Below, piece after piece: positions 15,005 through 22,898 of a stretch of 25,000 nucleotides of DNA. The notes beneath the pieces were generated by a model. It did not search any database. It was not told the DNA's origin and saw nothing but the letters and a program-made list of their open reading frames with translations. Every line of letters begins with the position of its first letter. Position 1 is the stretch's first letter. Origin of the DNA: JALYUA01 sp038229875 (GTDB taxonomy: Bacteria > Acidobacteriota > Thermoanaerobaculia > UBA5066 > Gp7-AA6); NCBI GenBank assembly GCA_038229875.1, contig JBBROA010000062.1:1-25000 (forward strand), in the 5' to 3' direction. The translations under genes and the position numbers were made by a program.

Positions 15005-15262
15005 CTAGTTCTCGGCGGGAACCGGCGCCGCCACGGTCTCCGGCGCCGGGGCGGGCTCGGTCGGAGCGGGGGCCGCGGGTGCGGGTGCGGCGGCGGCGGG
15101 GCGGACGCGCTTTGCGGCTTCGTCCTCGACTTCCGTCTTGCACCAGTAGCACTTCACCTTCACGCCCGGCTCGGTGTCCGGCCGCCACGCGGTGAAAATC
15201 TTCCCGCACTTCGGGCACACGATCTTGTGCTGCGTTCCCTGGATTCCGCCTTCAACGGACAC
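15005..15262 (-). CDS. Small zinc-ribbon protein with Ala/Pro tail
   Basis: This 85-aa protein has four cysteines in two pairs (C16-P-K-C19 and C38-Y-W-C41) forming a likely zinc ribbon. A low-complexity Ala/Pro/Glu tail fills about residues 52-85. I do not recognise a specific family. The GTG start at 15262 is well supported: a full AGGAGG lies 4 nt upstream on the minus strand. The gene lies antisense within the leucine degradation cluster, converging on the hydratase stop with 5 nt between them and diverging from the alpha-subunit gene 78 nt away. The ribbon could bind nucleic acid or a protein partner, but nothing in the sequence decides this. Confidence 0.75.
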   Translation of the reverse strand: MSVEGGIQGTQHKIVCPKCGKIFTAWRPDTEPGVKVKCYWCKTEVEDEAAKRVRPAAAAPAPAAPAPTEPAPAPETVAAPVPAEN

Positions 15263-15266
15263 GTGG

Positions 15267-15272
15267 CCTCCT
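15267..15272 (-). promoter_or_regulatory. Shine-Dalgarno of the zinc-ribbon gene
   Basis: AGGAGG on the minus strand, 4 nt before the GTG start at 15262. It fixes that start and is one of the strongest ribosome binding sites in the window. Confidence 0.75.
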
Positions 15273-15328
15273 GAGGATCCCTGTAGCTTAGCTGACACCG
15301 GCGGCGCACGAGCGCAAGGCCGCCGACT

Positions 15329-15334
15329 TAGAAT
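15329..15334 (+). promoter_or_regulatory. Putative -10 box of the biotin carboxylase gene
   Basis: TAGAAT ends 6 nt before the ATG at 15341, with no Shine-Dalgarno, consistent with a leaderless mRNA. Confidence 0.5.
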
Positions 15335-15340
15335 CGGACG

Positions 15341-16858
15341 ATGGATCCTCTGCCTCGCCGGTTGCTGATCGCCAACCGGGGTGAAATCGCCGTGCGCGTC
15401 GCGCGGACCGCGCGCGAAATGGGAATCGAACCGGTCGGCGTCTTCGCGGACGCCGACGCGGGCGCGTTTCACGTGAGCCACATGGGACGTTCCGTGGGGC
15501 TCGGGGCCGGCGGGCCGGCGGAGACGTACCTCTCGATCCCGCGACTGCTGGAAGCTGCCGCCTCGTCGGAGGCGACGGCGATCCACCCGGGTTACGGTTT
15601 TCTGTCCGAGAACGCCGAGTTCGCGCGCGCGGTGCAGGCGGCCGGGCTCCTCTGGATCGGGCCGCCGCCCGACGCGATCCAGAAGATGGGCGACAAGCTG
15701 CAGGCGCGCCGCCGCATGCGAACCGCCGGCGTCCCCGTCGTCCCGGGCTCGGACGCCGGGGCGACGTCGGAGGATCCATCCGACGAGGATCTGATCCGGC
15801 GCGGCGCGGAAATCGGATTCCCGCTGCTCGTCAAGGCTTCGGGAGGCGGAGGCGGAAAGGGCATGGCGCGCGTCGACCGCGCGGAAGATCTCCCGGAGGC
15901 CCTGGAGGAAACACGCCGCGTCGCCATCGCGGCCTTCGCGAACGGGCGCGTCTATCTCGAAAAGTTCTTCGAATCTCCGCGGCACGTCGAGTTCCAGGTG
16001 TTCGGGGACCGCTACGGAAGCGTCGTGCATCTGTTCGAGCGGGAATGCAGCGTTCAGCGGCGCCACCAGAAGGTGCTCGAGGAGACCCCGAGCGTCGCGC
16101 TCGATCCGCGGCTGCGCGAGTCGATGGGACGCGCCGCGGTCGAGGCGGCCCGCGCTGTCGGGTACGTCGGGGCGGGGACCGTGGAATTCCTTCTCGATGA
16201 GCGGAAGAATTTCTACTTCCTCGAGATGAACACGCGGCTCCAGGTGGAGCATCCGATCACCGAGGAGACGCTGGGTCTCGACCTCGTCCGCGCCCAGATC
16301 GAGATCGCTCTGGGCGCGCCGCTTCCCGCGCCCTGGCGCGGAGGAAAGCTCCTGCCGCAGGGGCACTCGATCGAGATGCGGCTCTATGCGGAAGACCCGA
16401 ACGAGTTTTTTCCCCGCTCGGGCCGGATCCTCGTGTGGGAGGAGCCCGCGGGCCCCGGCGTGCGCGTGGACGCGGGCGTCGGGGCGGGGTCGACCGTCGG
16501 TGTCGACTACGACCCGCTGCTGGCGAAGCTCGTCGTCTCCGCTCCGGACCGCGCGGCGGCGATCGAGCGGGCGAGGAGAGCGCTCTCGGAGTGGGTCGTG
16601 CTGGGCGTCGAAACGAACGCTGCGCTTCTCGCGGCGGTCCTCGCGGCGCCGGAGTTCCGCTCGGGGCGCTACTGCACCGACCTGATCGGGCGCCTGCCGC
16701 CCCGCGCCGCGCCGGACCCGCCGGATGTGGCGTGGATCGCGGCGGCCATCGCGGCGGGAGACGATGTGCCGGCGACGGCCTCGGCGGCGGGCGTGAGCGC
16801 GGCCCGCCCGTCCGGCGACCCCTGGGACGCGCGCTCCGGATGGAGGCTCGGCGCGTGA
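15341..16858 (+). CDS. mccA: Methylcrotonyl-CoA carboxylase alpha, biotin carboxylase part
   Basis: This 505-aa ATP-grasp enzyme carboxylates biotin with bicarbonate and ATP. Motifs are 'LIANRGEIAVRVARTAREMG' at the N terminus, 'HPGYGFLSENAEFA', the glycine-rich ATP loop 'KASGGGGGKGM', 'HVEFQVFGD', 'ERECSVQRRHQK' and 'EMNTRLQVEHPITEE'. The end 'PWDARSGWRLGA' matches the boundary where full-length methylcrotonyl-CoA carboxylase alpha would enter its BT and biotin domains. Here the frame stops, and those domains come from the next gene, which overlaps by GTGA. Either the subunit is genuinely split or a frameshift separates one gene. Genomic context points to methylcrotonyl-CoA as substrate. Confidence 0.9.
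   Translation: MDPLPRRLLIANRGEIAVRVARTAREMGIEPVGVFADADAGAFHVSHMGRSVGLGAGGPAETYLSIPRLLEAAASSEATAIHPGYGFLSENAEFARAVQAAGLLWIGPPPDAIQKMGDKLQARRRMRTAGVPVVPGSDAGATSEDPSDEDLIRRGAEIGFPLLVKASGGGGGKGMARVDRAEDLPEALEETRRVAIAAFANGRVYLEKFFESPRHVEFQVFGDRYGSVVHLFERECSVQRRHQKVLEETPSVALDPRLRESMGRAAVEAARAVGYVGAGTVEFLLDERKNFYFLEMNTRLQVEHPITEETLGLDLVRAQIEIALGAPLPAPWRGGKLLPQGHSIEMRLYAEDPNEFFPRSGRILVWEEPAGPGVRVDAGVGAGSTVGVDYDPLLAKLVVSAPDRAAAIERARRALSEWVVLGVETNAALLAAVLAAPEFRSGRYCTDLIGRLPPRAAPDPPDVAWIAAAIAAGDDVPATASAAGVSAARPSGDPWDARSGWRLGA
16842..16846 (+). promoter_or_regulatory. Shine-Dalgarno of the biotin carrier gene
   Basis: GGAGG inside the end of the biotin carboxylase gene, 8 nt before the GTG at 16855. It supports translation of the carrier from that start by coupling. 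Confidence 0.6.
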
Positions 16859-17331
16859 AACTGTCCTCCGGCGACCGGACCGTGGACGTGACGCTCGAAG
16901 ACGGGGCCGCATCGCTCGGCGACAGAATCGTCCCGTTCATCCCCCGGCGGGGCGGAGACACGCTGGTCGCGGTCGAGCACGGCGGGCAGGTCTTTCCGGT
17001 GCGCGCGGTCCGCGAAGGCGACCGGGTTTACGTCTGGAGCGCGGGGCGGACCTTCGAATTCCGAGTCGAAGCCGCGGCCGCCAGGGCTCCCGCACGTGCC
17101 CGGTCCGCCCGCGCCGACGGAGGCGGGCTGCTCTCTCCCATGCCGGGCCGGATCCGACGCGTACTCGCCGCGGAAGGGGACATCGTTTCGCGGGGCCAGG
17201 TTCTCCTGGTCCTTGAGGCGATGAAGATGGAGCACGCCATCCGCTCGCCCCGCGACGGAAAGCTCGTGCGGCTGGCGTACGCCGAGGGCGATCTCGTCGA
17301 AGCGGGTGTGGCGCTCGCGGAAATCGAATAG
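16855..17331 (+). CDS. Methylcrotonyl-CoA carboxylase alpha, biotin carrier part
   Basis: This 158-aa protein carries the biotin attachment motif 'EAMKMEH' with Lys124 as the biotinylated residue and 'SPMPGRI' at the domain entry. Its N-terminal half (about 1-75; 'VDVTLEDG', 'FPVRAVREGDRVYVWSAGRTFEF') resembles the BT linker domain of methylcrotonyl- and propionyl-CoA carboxylase alpha subunits. It should shuttle carboxybiotin to MccB. GTG at 16855 overlaps the upstream stop as GTGA and has GGAGG 8 nt upstream; an ATG at 16840 would add five residues. Together with the upstream protein it totals about 663 residues, the usual size of a one-piece alpha subunit. Confidence 0.88.
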   Translation: MKLSSGDRTVDVTLEDGAASLGDRIVPFIPRRGGDTLVAVEHGGQVFPVRAVREGDRVYVWSAGRTFEFRVEAAAARAPARARSARADGGGLLSPMPGRIRRVLAAEGDIVSRGQVLLVLEAMKMEHAIRSPRDGKLVRLAYAEGDLVEAGVALAEIE

Positions 17332-17383
17332 TTTTCCGTCGATTCGACGCGCCTTCGGGCCGCCCGCTGCCCCCGCCGGGAAA

Positions 17384-17412
17384 CCGACAACGCGCGAATT
17401 TCTTGGTACCCT
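17384..17412 (+). promoter_or_regulatory. Promoter of the HMG-CoA lyase gene
   Basis: CCGACA (17384-17389) and TACCCT (17407-17412) are separated by 17 nt. The -10 box ends 7 nt before the ATG at 17420, a leaderless spacing. No Shine-Dalgarno is present. Confidence 0.45.
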
Positions 17413-17419
17413 CCCGCCC

Positions 17420-18358
17420 ATGGAACCGTGGGAAGAGCACGCGATCCGCCGGCCGGTGCTCCCGTCGCGGGCGTTTCTCTACGAAGTGGGGCCTCGTGAC
17501 GGCCTGCAGAACGAGCCCGAGACGCTGTCCGTCGAGGCGCGCGTCCGATTCGTCGATCTCCTGACCGACTCGGGGTTGAAGGCCATCGAGGTCGGCTCTT
17601 TTGTTTCTCCGAAGGCCATCCCGCAGCTCGCCGACACCGCCGCCGTGTACCGCGGCATTCACCGCGCGAGCGGCACGCGGTATCCCGCGCTCGTCCCGAA
17701 CCTGAAGGGGCTCGAGCGGGCGATGGAGTCGGGAGTCCGGGAGGTGGCGGTCTTCACCGCCGCGTCGGAGACTTTCAATCAGCACAACATCCAGGCGGGA
17801 GTCGACGAGTCGATCGAGAGGTTCCGGCCGGTCGTCTCCCGCGCGCGCGAGGAGAAGATCCGGGTGCGGGGGTACGTCTCGACCGCCTTCGGCTGTCCGT
17901 ACGAAGGCGCCATCTCGCCGGAAGCGGTGCGGGAGGTCGTGCACAAGCTCCTCGATCTCTGCGTGGACGAGATCTCGCTCGGAGACACGATTGGCGTCGC
18001 GACGCCGGCGGGCGTTTACGACGTCATCGAGACGCTCTACGATTCCGGCGTTTCCCGCGGCCTTCTCGCGCTCCATTTCCACGACACGCGCGGAACGGCG
18101 CTCGCGAACGTGTACGCCGGCCTCCAGTGCGGTATCTCGACGTTCGACTCCGCGGCGGGAGGAATCGGCGGGTGTCCCTACGCGCCCGGAGCCGCCGGAA
18201 ACGTCGCCACGGAGGATGTCCTGTACCTCATGGAAGGCCTCGGGATCGAGACGGGCGTCTCGCTCGCGGGGGTCGTGGCCGCGTCCCGGGCCCTCGCCGA
18301 GTCGATCGGCCGCCGCCCTCCAGGACGCTACCTCGGGGCCGTCTGGGGAGCCTCGTAA
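17420..18358 (+). CDS. mvaB: Hydroxymethylglutaryl-CoA lyase
   Basis: This 312-aa TIM-barrel enzyme cleaves HMG-CoA to acetyl-CoA and acetoacetate, the last step of leucine breakdown. It contains 'EVGPRDGLQNE' with catalytic Arg and metal-binding Asp, 'EVGSFVSPKAIPQLADT', 'HFHDTRG' with metal-binding His residues, and 'GGIGGCPYAPGAAGN' with the active-site Cys of the HMG-CoA lyase signature. Length matches the bacterial family (about 300). ATG at 17420 starts the natural N terminus; the open frame extends further upstream, but that part overlaps the carrier gene and is unlike the family. It is 88 nt after the carrier gene and has its own promoter-like boxes. Confidence 0.94.
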   Translation: MEPWEEHAIRRPVLPSRAFLYEVGPRDGLQNEPETLSVEARVRFVDLLTDSGLKAIEVGSFVSPKAIPQLADTAAVYRGIHRASGTRYPALVPNLKGLERAMESGVREVAVFTAASETFNQHNIQAGVDESIERFRPVVSRAREEKIRVRGYVSTAFGCPYEGAISPEAVREVVHKLLDLCVDEISLGDTIGVATPAGVYDVIETLYDSGVSRGLLALHFHDTRGTALANVYAGLQCGISTFDSAAGGIGGCPYAPGAAGNVATEDVLYLMEGLGIETGVSLAGVVAASRALAESIGRRPPGRYLGAVWGAS

Positions 18359-18391
18359 CCCCGCGCCCGCGCGTCCCGGGCCTCTTCGTCA

Positions 18392-18420
18392 TTGACAGCG
18401 CGGCGGACGCCGTGTAAGTT
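18392..18420 (+). promoter_or_regulatory. Strong promoter of the response regulator gene
   Basis: TTGACA (18392-18397) and TAAGTT (18415-18420) with an ideal 17-nt spacer make the best sigma-70-like promoter in the window. Transcription would begin near 18427, leaving a leader of about 16 nt before the ATG at 18443. A GC-rich imperfect palindrome at about 18366-18380 precedes it. Confidence 0.7.
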
Positions 18421-18442
18421 TTTGAATGAAAACCTCTTAACC

Positions 18443-19930
18443 ATGGCTAAGAAGATCCTGCTGGCCGACGACAGCCTGACGATCCAGAAGGTCGTCGAGC
18501 TCACGTTTTCCGACAGCGACTACGAGCTCGTTTGCGTCTCGAATGGACAGCGCGCGCTCGAACGCGTCCGAGAGGACCGCCCCGACCTGATCCTGGCCGA
18601 CGCCGTCATGCCCGAGAAAAACGGCTACGAGGTCTGCGAGGCGATCAAGGGCGATCCGGCGACGGCGCGCATCCCGGTCGTCCTGCTGTCCGGCACCTTC
18701 GAGCCGTTCGACCGCGAGCGGGCGGAGCGGATCGGCGCCGACGCGATCGTCTCGAAGCCATTCGATTCCCATCAGCTGCTCGCACAGGTCGACGCCCTCC
18801 TCGAGCGTCCGCGTCATGGCCGTCAGACCGACCCGGAGAGGCCTCTCGCCACAGCGGCCGCCATGCCTCCGCGTCCGGAAAAGGCGGCCCCCGCGCCGGC
18901 CCCTCCGGCTCCCGAGGAAGCCCCGTTCGACGAGGGATTTTCCGAGGGAGACTTCACGGCCTCCGTCCGTCTGCCTCCGTCCCGCGCGGGCGTCGATCCC
19001 TTCGAGGAAGATTACGGCCGCGGCGATGTCGACTCCGCCATCGAGGCTTTTGAGAAGGCGCATCCCCGTTTCGGGTTCGGGTCCGCGCTCGAGTCCGCGC
19101 CGTCCGCCGCCGCTCCGGAGCCTGTTGCCGAGTCGGCTCGCGAGCCGCAGTGGCTGGGCGAAGACGCGTACCCGGCCAGGGCCGCCGCGGATTCCGGACT
19201 CCATGCCGGGGAGCCCTCGCGGTCCGCTGCGACGCCGGACGCGTCCGACGACAACCGGACCGTGGCGATCTCTCGCGGAGCGCTGGAACAGAGGGCGGAC
19301 GAGATGCCGACGATGGAGTTTCTGCGTCCGAAAATCGATCGGGGATCCGATCGCCGGGAGCCTTCTTTCGGTGATCGCTTCGTCCCGTTTGGCGGACCGA
19401 TGGGCCATAGCGAGGACTTCGGCGCCTCCGTTCCGGCGGCGCCGGCCACGACCGAGATCTCGGCTCAGGACGCGGAGGTCCTCTTCGACATCGACGAGGA
19501 TCCCGCGCCGGCCGCCCACGGAGAAGCCCGCAACCGCGACCGCGACACCGACACCGAGACGGAGCCTGCCTGGTCGGAACCCGAGCCGCCGCGGGCGGCG
19601 GAGCTTTCCTCGACCGCGCACGGGGTGCAGGAAGAGCCGTCGGAGGGCCGCTTCGAGGAGCCTTCCGCGAGCGAGCCGGCCGCGGGGGCGGTTCCGGGAG
19701 AGATCGAGATGCTGGCGCAGCGGTCGTCGATTCCAGAGCTGACCCAGATGCTCTCTTCCGTTCGAAGCGGCGGCGACATGACCGAGGAGCAGATCGAGCG
19801 GCTCGCCACGCGCGTCGTCGAAAAGCTCTCCGACCGGATCGTCCGGGAGATCGCCTGGGAAGTCATCCCCGACATGGCCGAGCTCGTCATCAAACAGCGG
19901 ATCAAGGAGCTCGAAGCCGGGGTCGAATAG
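18443..19930 (+). CDS. Response regulator with long linker and helical C terminus
   Basis: About 495 aa. An N-terminal receiver domain (1-120) has the acidic pair D9/D10, phosphoacceptor D53, the S83/T85 region and K105 in 'SKPF'. No DNA-binding output domain is recognisable. A long Pro/Ala/Glu/Asp-rich, probably disordered linker covers about 125-430. The C terminus (about 445-492; 'IERLATRVVEKLSDRIVREI' then 'WEVIPDMAELVIKQRIKELE') is amphipathic helix. Its style recalls the C-terminal oligomerisation helices of PopZ-like polar scaffolds, but that is only a resemblance. A role in polarity, motility or chemosensory signalling is inferred. The start ATG-GCT-AAG-AAG and consensus promoter suggest strong expression. 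No partner histidine kinase is nearby. Confidence 0.82.
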   Translation: MAKKILLADDSLTIQKVVELTFSDSDYELVCVSNGQRALERVREDRPDLILADAVMPEKNGYEVCEAIKGDPATARIPVVLLSGTFEPFDRERAERIGADAIVSKPFDSHQLLAQVDALLERPRHGRQTDPERPLATAAAMPPRPEKAAPAPAPPAPEEAPFDEGFSEGDFTASVRLPPSRAGVDPFEEDYGRGDVDSAIEAFEKAHPRFGFGSALESAPSAAAPEPVAESAREPQWLGEDAYPARAAADSGLHAGEPSRSAATPDASDDNRTVAISRGALEQRADEMPTMEFLRPKIDRGSDRREPSFGDRFVPFGGPMGHSEDFGASVPAAPATTEISAQDAEVLFDIDEDPAPAAHGEARNRDRDTDTETEPAWSEPEPPRAAELSSTAHGVQEEPSEGRFEEPSASEPAAGAVPGEIEMLAQRSSIPELTQMLSSVRSGGDMTEEQIERLATRVVEKLSDRIVREIAWEVIPDMAELVIKQRIKELEAGVE

Positions 19931-20142
19931 GCCGCAAGCGCGTCACACCGCGCGGTACCCCCCAGGCGAGCGCGCCTTCCCCTGCGCGCCCGACAACGAT
20001 CGCAGTCGTTCGCTGACTCCGGACGACCGGGCACCTCCAACCCCATCCGCGCCCGATCCACGCGTATCGGACGAACCCGACGGGTGCCTCCGCCCGTCCT
20101 CTGTCGACCGGCAGGTCGCGGTAGAGTGCGCGGGACTTCTTT

Positions 20143-20186
20143 TATACCCGGGAAGAACAGAGTCGAGAGCGCGCTCGCCGTTTTTT
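20143..20186 (+). promoter_or_regulatory. Possible valS promoter and leader hairpin
   Basis: TATACC (20143-20148) could be a -10 box, although no good -35 is present; it would give a leader of about 65 nt. Within that leader GAGCGCGCTC (20167-20176) is a perfect palindrome, followed 4 nt later by six T residues (20181-20186), a weak terminator-like shape. The rest of 19931-20219 shows no gene. Confidence 0.3.
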
Positions 20187-20219
20187 GCGATAGAGGAAAG
20201 GCCCGCAGCCCGTAGCGTT

Positions 20220-22898
20220 ATGCCTGAAAACCCTGTTTTGAGCGAGTCCGGCGACTCCGCCGCGGCCGGCGAGTCCGCCCGGAAACTGCCGAAGACCTTC
20301 GAGCCGGGCTCCTTCGAGGAGCGCTGGTATTCGGTCTGGGAATCGGGAGGCCGGTTCCAGCCGACCGGCGCGCCGGGATCGCCGCGCTTCGTCATGGTGA
20401 TCCCGCCGCCGAACGTCACGGGGAAGCTGCACATCGGCCATGCGTACGGCCGGACGATCGAGGACATTCTCGCGCGATGGAAGCGCATGCTTGGGCTGCG
20501 CGTGCTCTGGGTTCCCGGCACCGATCACGCGGGGATCGCCACGCAGATGGTGCTCGAGCGCCAGCTCGAGAAGCAGGGGATCGATCGCAGAGAGCTCGGC
20601 CGCGAAAAGTTCATCGAGCGCGTGTGGGCGTGGAAGCGCGAGGCGAAGGACACCATCCAGGCGCAGATGAAGCGCCTCGGCTGTTCGCTCGACTGGACCC
20701 GCGAACGGTTCACGATGGATCCGGACCTCTCTCGCGCTGTGCGGCACGTCTTCGTGAAGCTCTACGAAGAGGGGCTCATCTACCGCGGTCGCTACGTTGT
20801 GAACTGGTGCCCCCGCTGCGAGACCGCCGTCTCGGATCTCGAGGTCATCCACCGCGAGACCGACGGCTCGCTCTACAAAATCCGCTACGACGTGGCGGGC
20901 GTGGCCGACGGCGCGACGGTCGCCACCACCCGGCCCGAGACGATGCTCGGTGACACCGCGCTGGCGATCCATCCGGACGACCCGAGGACGACGCGTCTCG
21001 CGGGCCGCACGGCCACCCTGCCAATCGTCGGGCGGGAGATCCCGATCATCGAGGACGCGTTCCTCGTCAACCGAGTATTTTGAACCGGCGTCGTCAAGGT
21101 CACGCGGGCGCACGACGAGAACGACTTCGCGATGGGTCAGCGGCACGATCTTCCCGCCGTGGTGGTGATCGGCGGCAACGGCAAGATGACGGCACAGGCG
21201 GGGGAGTACGCGGGGCTCGATCGGTTCGTAGCGCGAAAGCAGATCGTCGCGCGCCTGACCGACGAGGGCCGCCTGACGTCGGAGCCCTACAGGAACTCGG
21301 TCGGGCACTGCCAGCGCTGCGACACCGTGATCGAGCCGTACCTCTCCGAGCAGTGGTTCGTGAAGATCGCGCCGCTCGCCGAGCCGGCGATCCGGGCGGT
21401 CGAAGACGGCACGATCAGGTTCGTCCCCGAATCGTGGACGAAGACCTACTTCGAGTGGATGAAAAACATCCACGACTGGTGCATCTCCCGCCAGCTCTGG
21501 TGGGGACACCGGATCCCGGCGTTCACGTGTCCCGACGGGCACGTCACGGTTTCGGAAGAAGACCCGCCGGCGTGCCCGAATTGCGGGGGCGCGCCGCTCG
21601 TGCAGGACACCGACGTGCTCGACACGTGGTTTTCCTCGCAACTCTGGCCCTTTTCGGTGTTCGGGTGGCCAGCGAGGACTCCGGACTTCCTCGATTTCTA
21701 TCCGACGGACGTTCTCGTCACCGGATACGACATCCTCTTCTTCTGGGTTGCGCGGATGATCATGGCGGGATTGCACTTCACGGGGCAGGCGCCATTCTCG
21801 ACCGTGCACCTCCACGGTCTCGTCCGCATCGGCGGCGAAAAGATGTCGAAGACCAAGGGCAACGTCATCGATCCTCTGGAGGCGATCGCGGAATTCGGAG
21901 CGGACGCCGTCCGCTTCACGCTCGCGAGCGCCGCGTCCTCCGGCGCTACCGTTTCCGTCGAGCGCGGCCGCATGGCGGGCTCCCGCAATTTCGCCACCAA
22001 GCTGTGGAACGCCGCGCGTTTCACGCTCTCGTCCCTCGAGGGGCACAGCGTCCCGGCAGACCTCGAAGGCCGCGCGCTCTCGCTTCCGGATCGCTGGATC
22101 CTTTCGCGCCTCTCGGGCGCGGCGCGCGACGTCAACCGGCATCTCTCCGAGTTCCGCTTCGACGAGGCGGCGGGCGCGATCTATTCGTTCGTGTGGCACG
22201 AGCTCTGTGACGCGTATCTCGAGATGGTGAAGCCCGTGCTCTCGGGCCGCGAGGGGACGGACGAAGCGCGCGAGTCGGCCCGAGGGGTACTCTCGCGATG
22301 CCTGCTCGACTCTCTCGCGCTGCTCCACCCGTTCATGCCGTTTCTGACCGAAGAGATCTGGGACAAGGCGACGGGAAGGTCCGGCACGCTCATCGTGTCG
22401 CCTTTCCCGACCGGAGAAGCGCTTCGCAACGATCCCGATGCGGAGCACGTGATCGAATCGGTGCGGGCGCTGATCACGCGGGTACGCAACTACCGGGCGG
22501 AGCGGGGCGCCACTCCGACCGAGCCGGTCGAGCTCTGGGTCGCGCCGGAATCGCCCGATCCAGAGCTCGCCGCTCGCATCCGCGCCGTCACCCCGCTGAT
22601 TCAGCACCTCGGCCGCATCCCGGAGCTGCGCTTCGAAGCTCCTCCGGCCTCCGCGTTTCGCGACGTCGTCGCCGGCCTCTCGATCGGCCTGCGTGTCAAA
22701 GAGGCGGCGTCGGAGTCCGGCGGCGCCCGCGTCGAGAAGGCCCTAGCCGAGATCGAGCAGGAGTACGAAGGCCTGTCCGCGAAGATGCGTAACTCCTCGT
22801 TCGTGGACAAGGCCCCGGCCGCGATCGTCGAAAAGACTCGGCGGCGGCTGCTCGAGCTCGAAGAGAGGCGCGCCGCGCTTTCGGGCGGCCGCTCGTGA
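20220..22898 (+). pseudogene. valS: Valyl-tRNA synthetase, interrupted by in-frame TGA
   Basis: The reading frame encodes 892 codons of ValRS but is broken by TGA at codon 288 (21081-21083). Both sides are in the same frame with no indel needed. The class I catalytic motifs are intact: 'HIGH' at 71-74 and 'KMSKT' at 541-545. Zinc-finger-like CxxC pairs ('NWCPRCET', 'GHCQRCDT', 'PACPNCGG'), the anticodon-binding helical region and a C-terminal coiled-coil arm are all present. The stop lies in the CP1 editing domain where ValRS normally reads 'FGTG(A/V)VKVTPAHD'; here the sequence is 'VF-stop-TGVVKVTRAHD'. A downstream ATG (21132) cannot restore function because it lacks HIGH. ValRS is essential, so this is a sequencing or assembly error, a strain mixture, or a decayed copy with another valS elsewhere. 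Confidence 0.88.
21069..21101 (+). other. Premature TGA and altered editing motif in valS
   Basis: Codons read AAC CGA GTA TTT TGA ACC GGC. ValRS homologues have Glu-Phe-Gly-Thr-Gly here, so GTA replaces a Glu codon and TGA replaces a Gly codon (GGA to TGA is one base). Nine codons after the stop, TRAHD replaces the usual TPAHD. The stretch is AT-rich for this gene. TGA is used as a normal stop by about a dozen other genes in the window, so a recoded genetic code is unlikely. Confidence 0.8.

Noticed and set aside
15263..16912. Long minus-strand extension upstream of the zinc-ribbon gene (635 codons in total)
   Set aside because: It is antisense to the biotin carboxylase gene and Arg-rich; only the last 85 codons have a Shine-Dalgarno and a plausible protein.
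19943..19965. T-box-like ACCGCG sequence upstream of valS
   Set aside because: The resemblance is on the minus strand, points away from valS, and lacks the other T-box elements.
21081..21083. TGA in valS as a selenocysteine codon or a recoded TGA=Gly genetic code
   Set aside because: The family has Gly, not Cys, here, and I see no convincing SECIS-like hairpin just downstream. About a dozen other genes in the window end with TGA, so TGA is a normal stop codon.
20142..22607. 821-codon minus-strand frame opposite valS
   Set aside because: It is a shadow of the strong codon bias of valS; composition is Arg/His/Asp-rich and no domain is recognisable.
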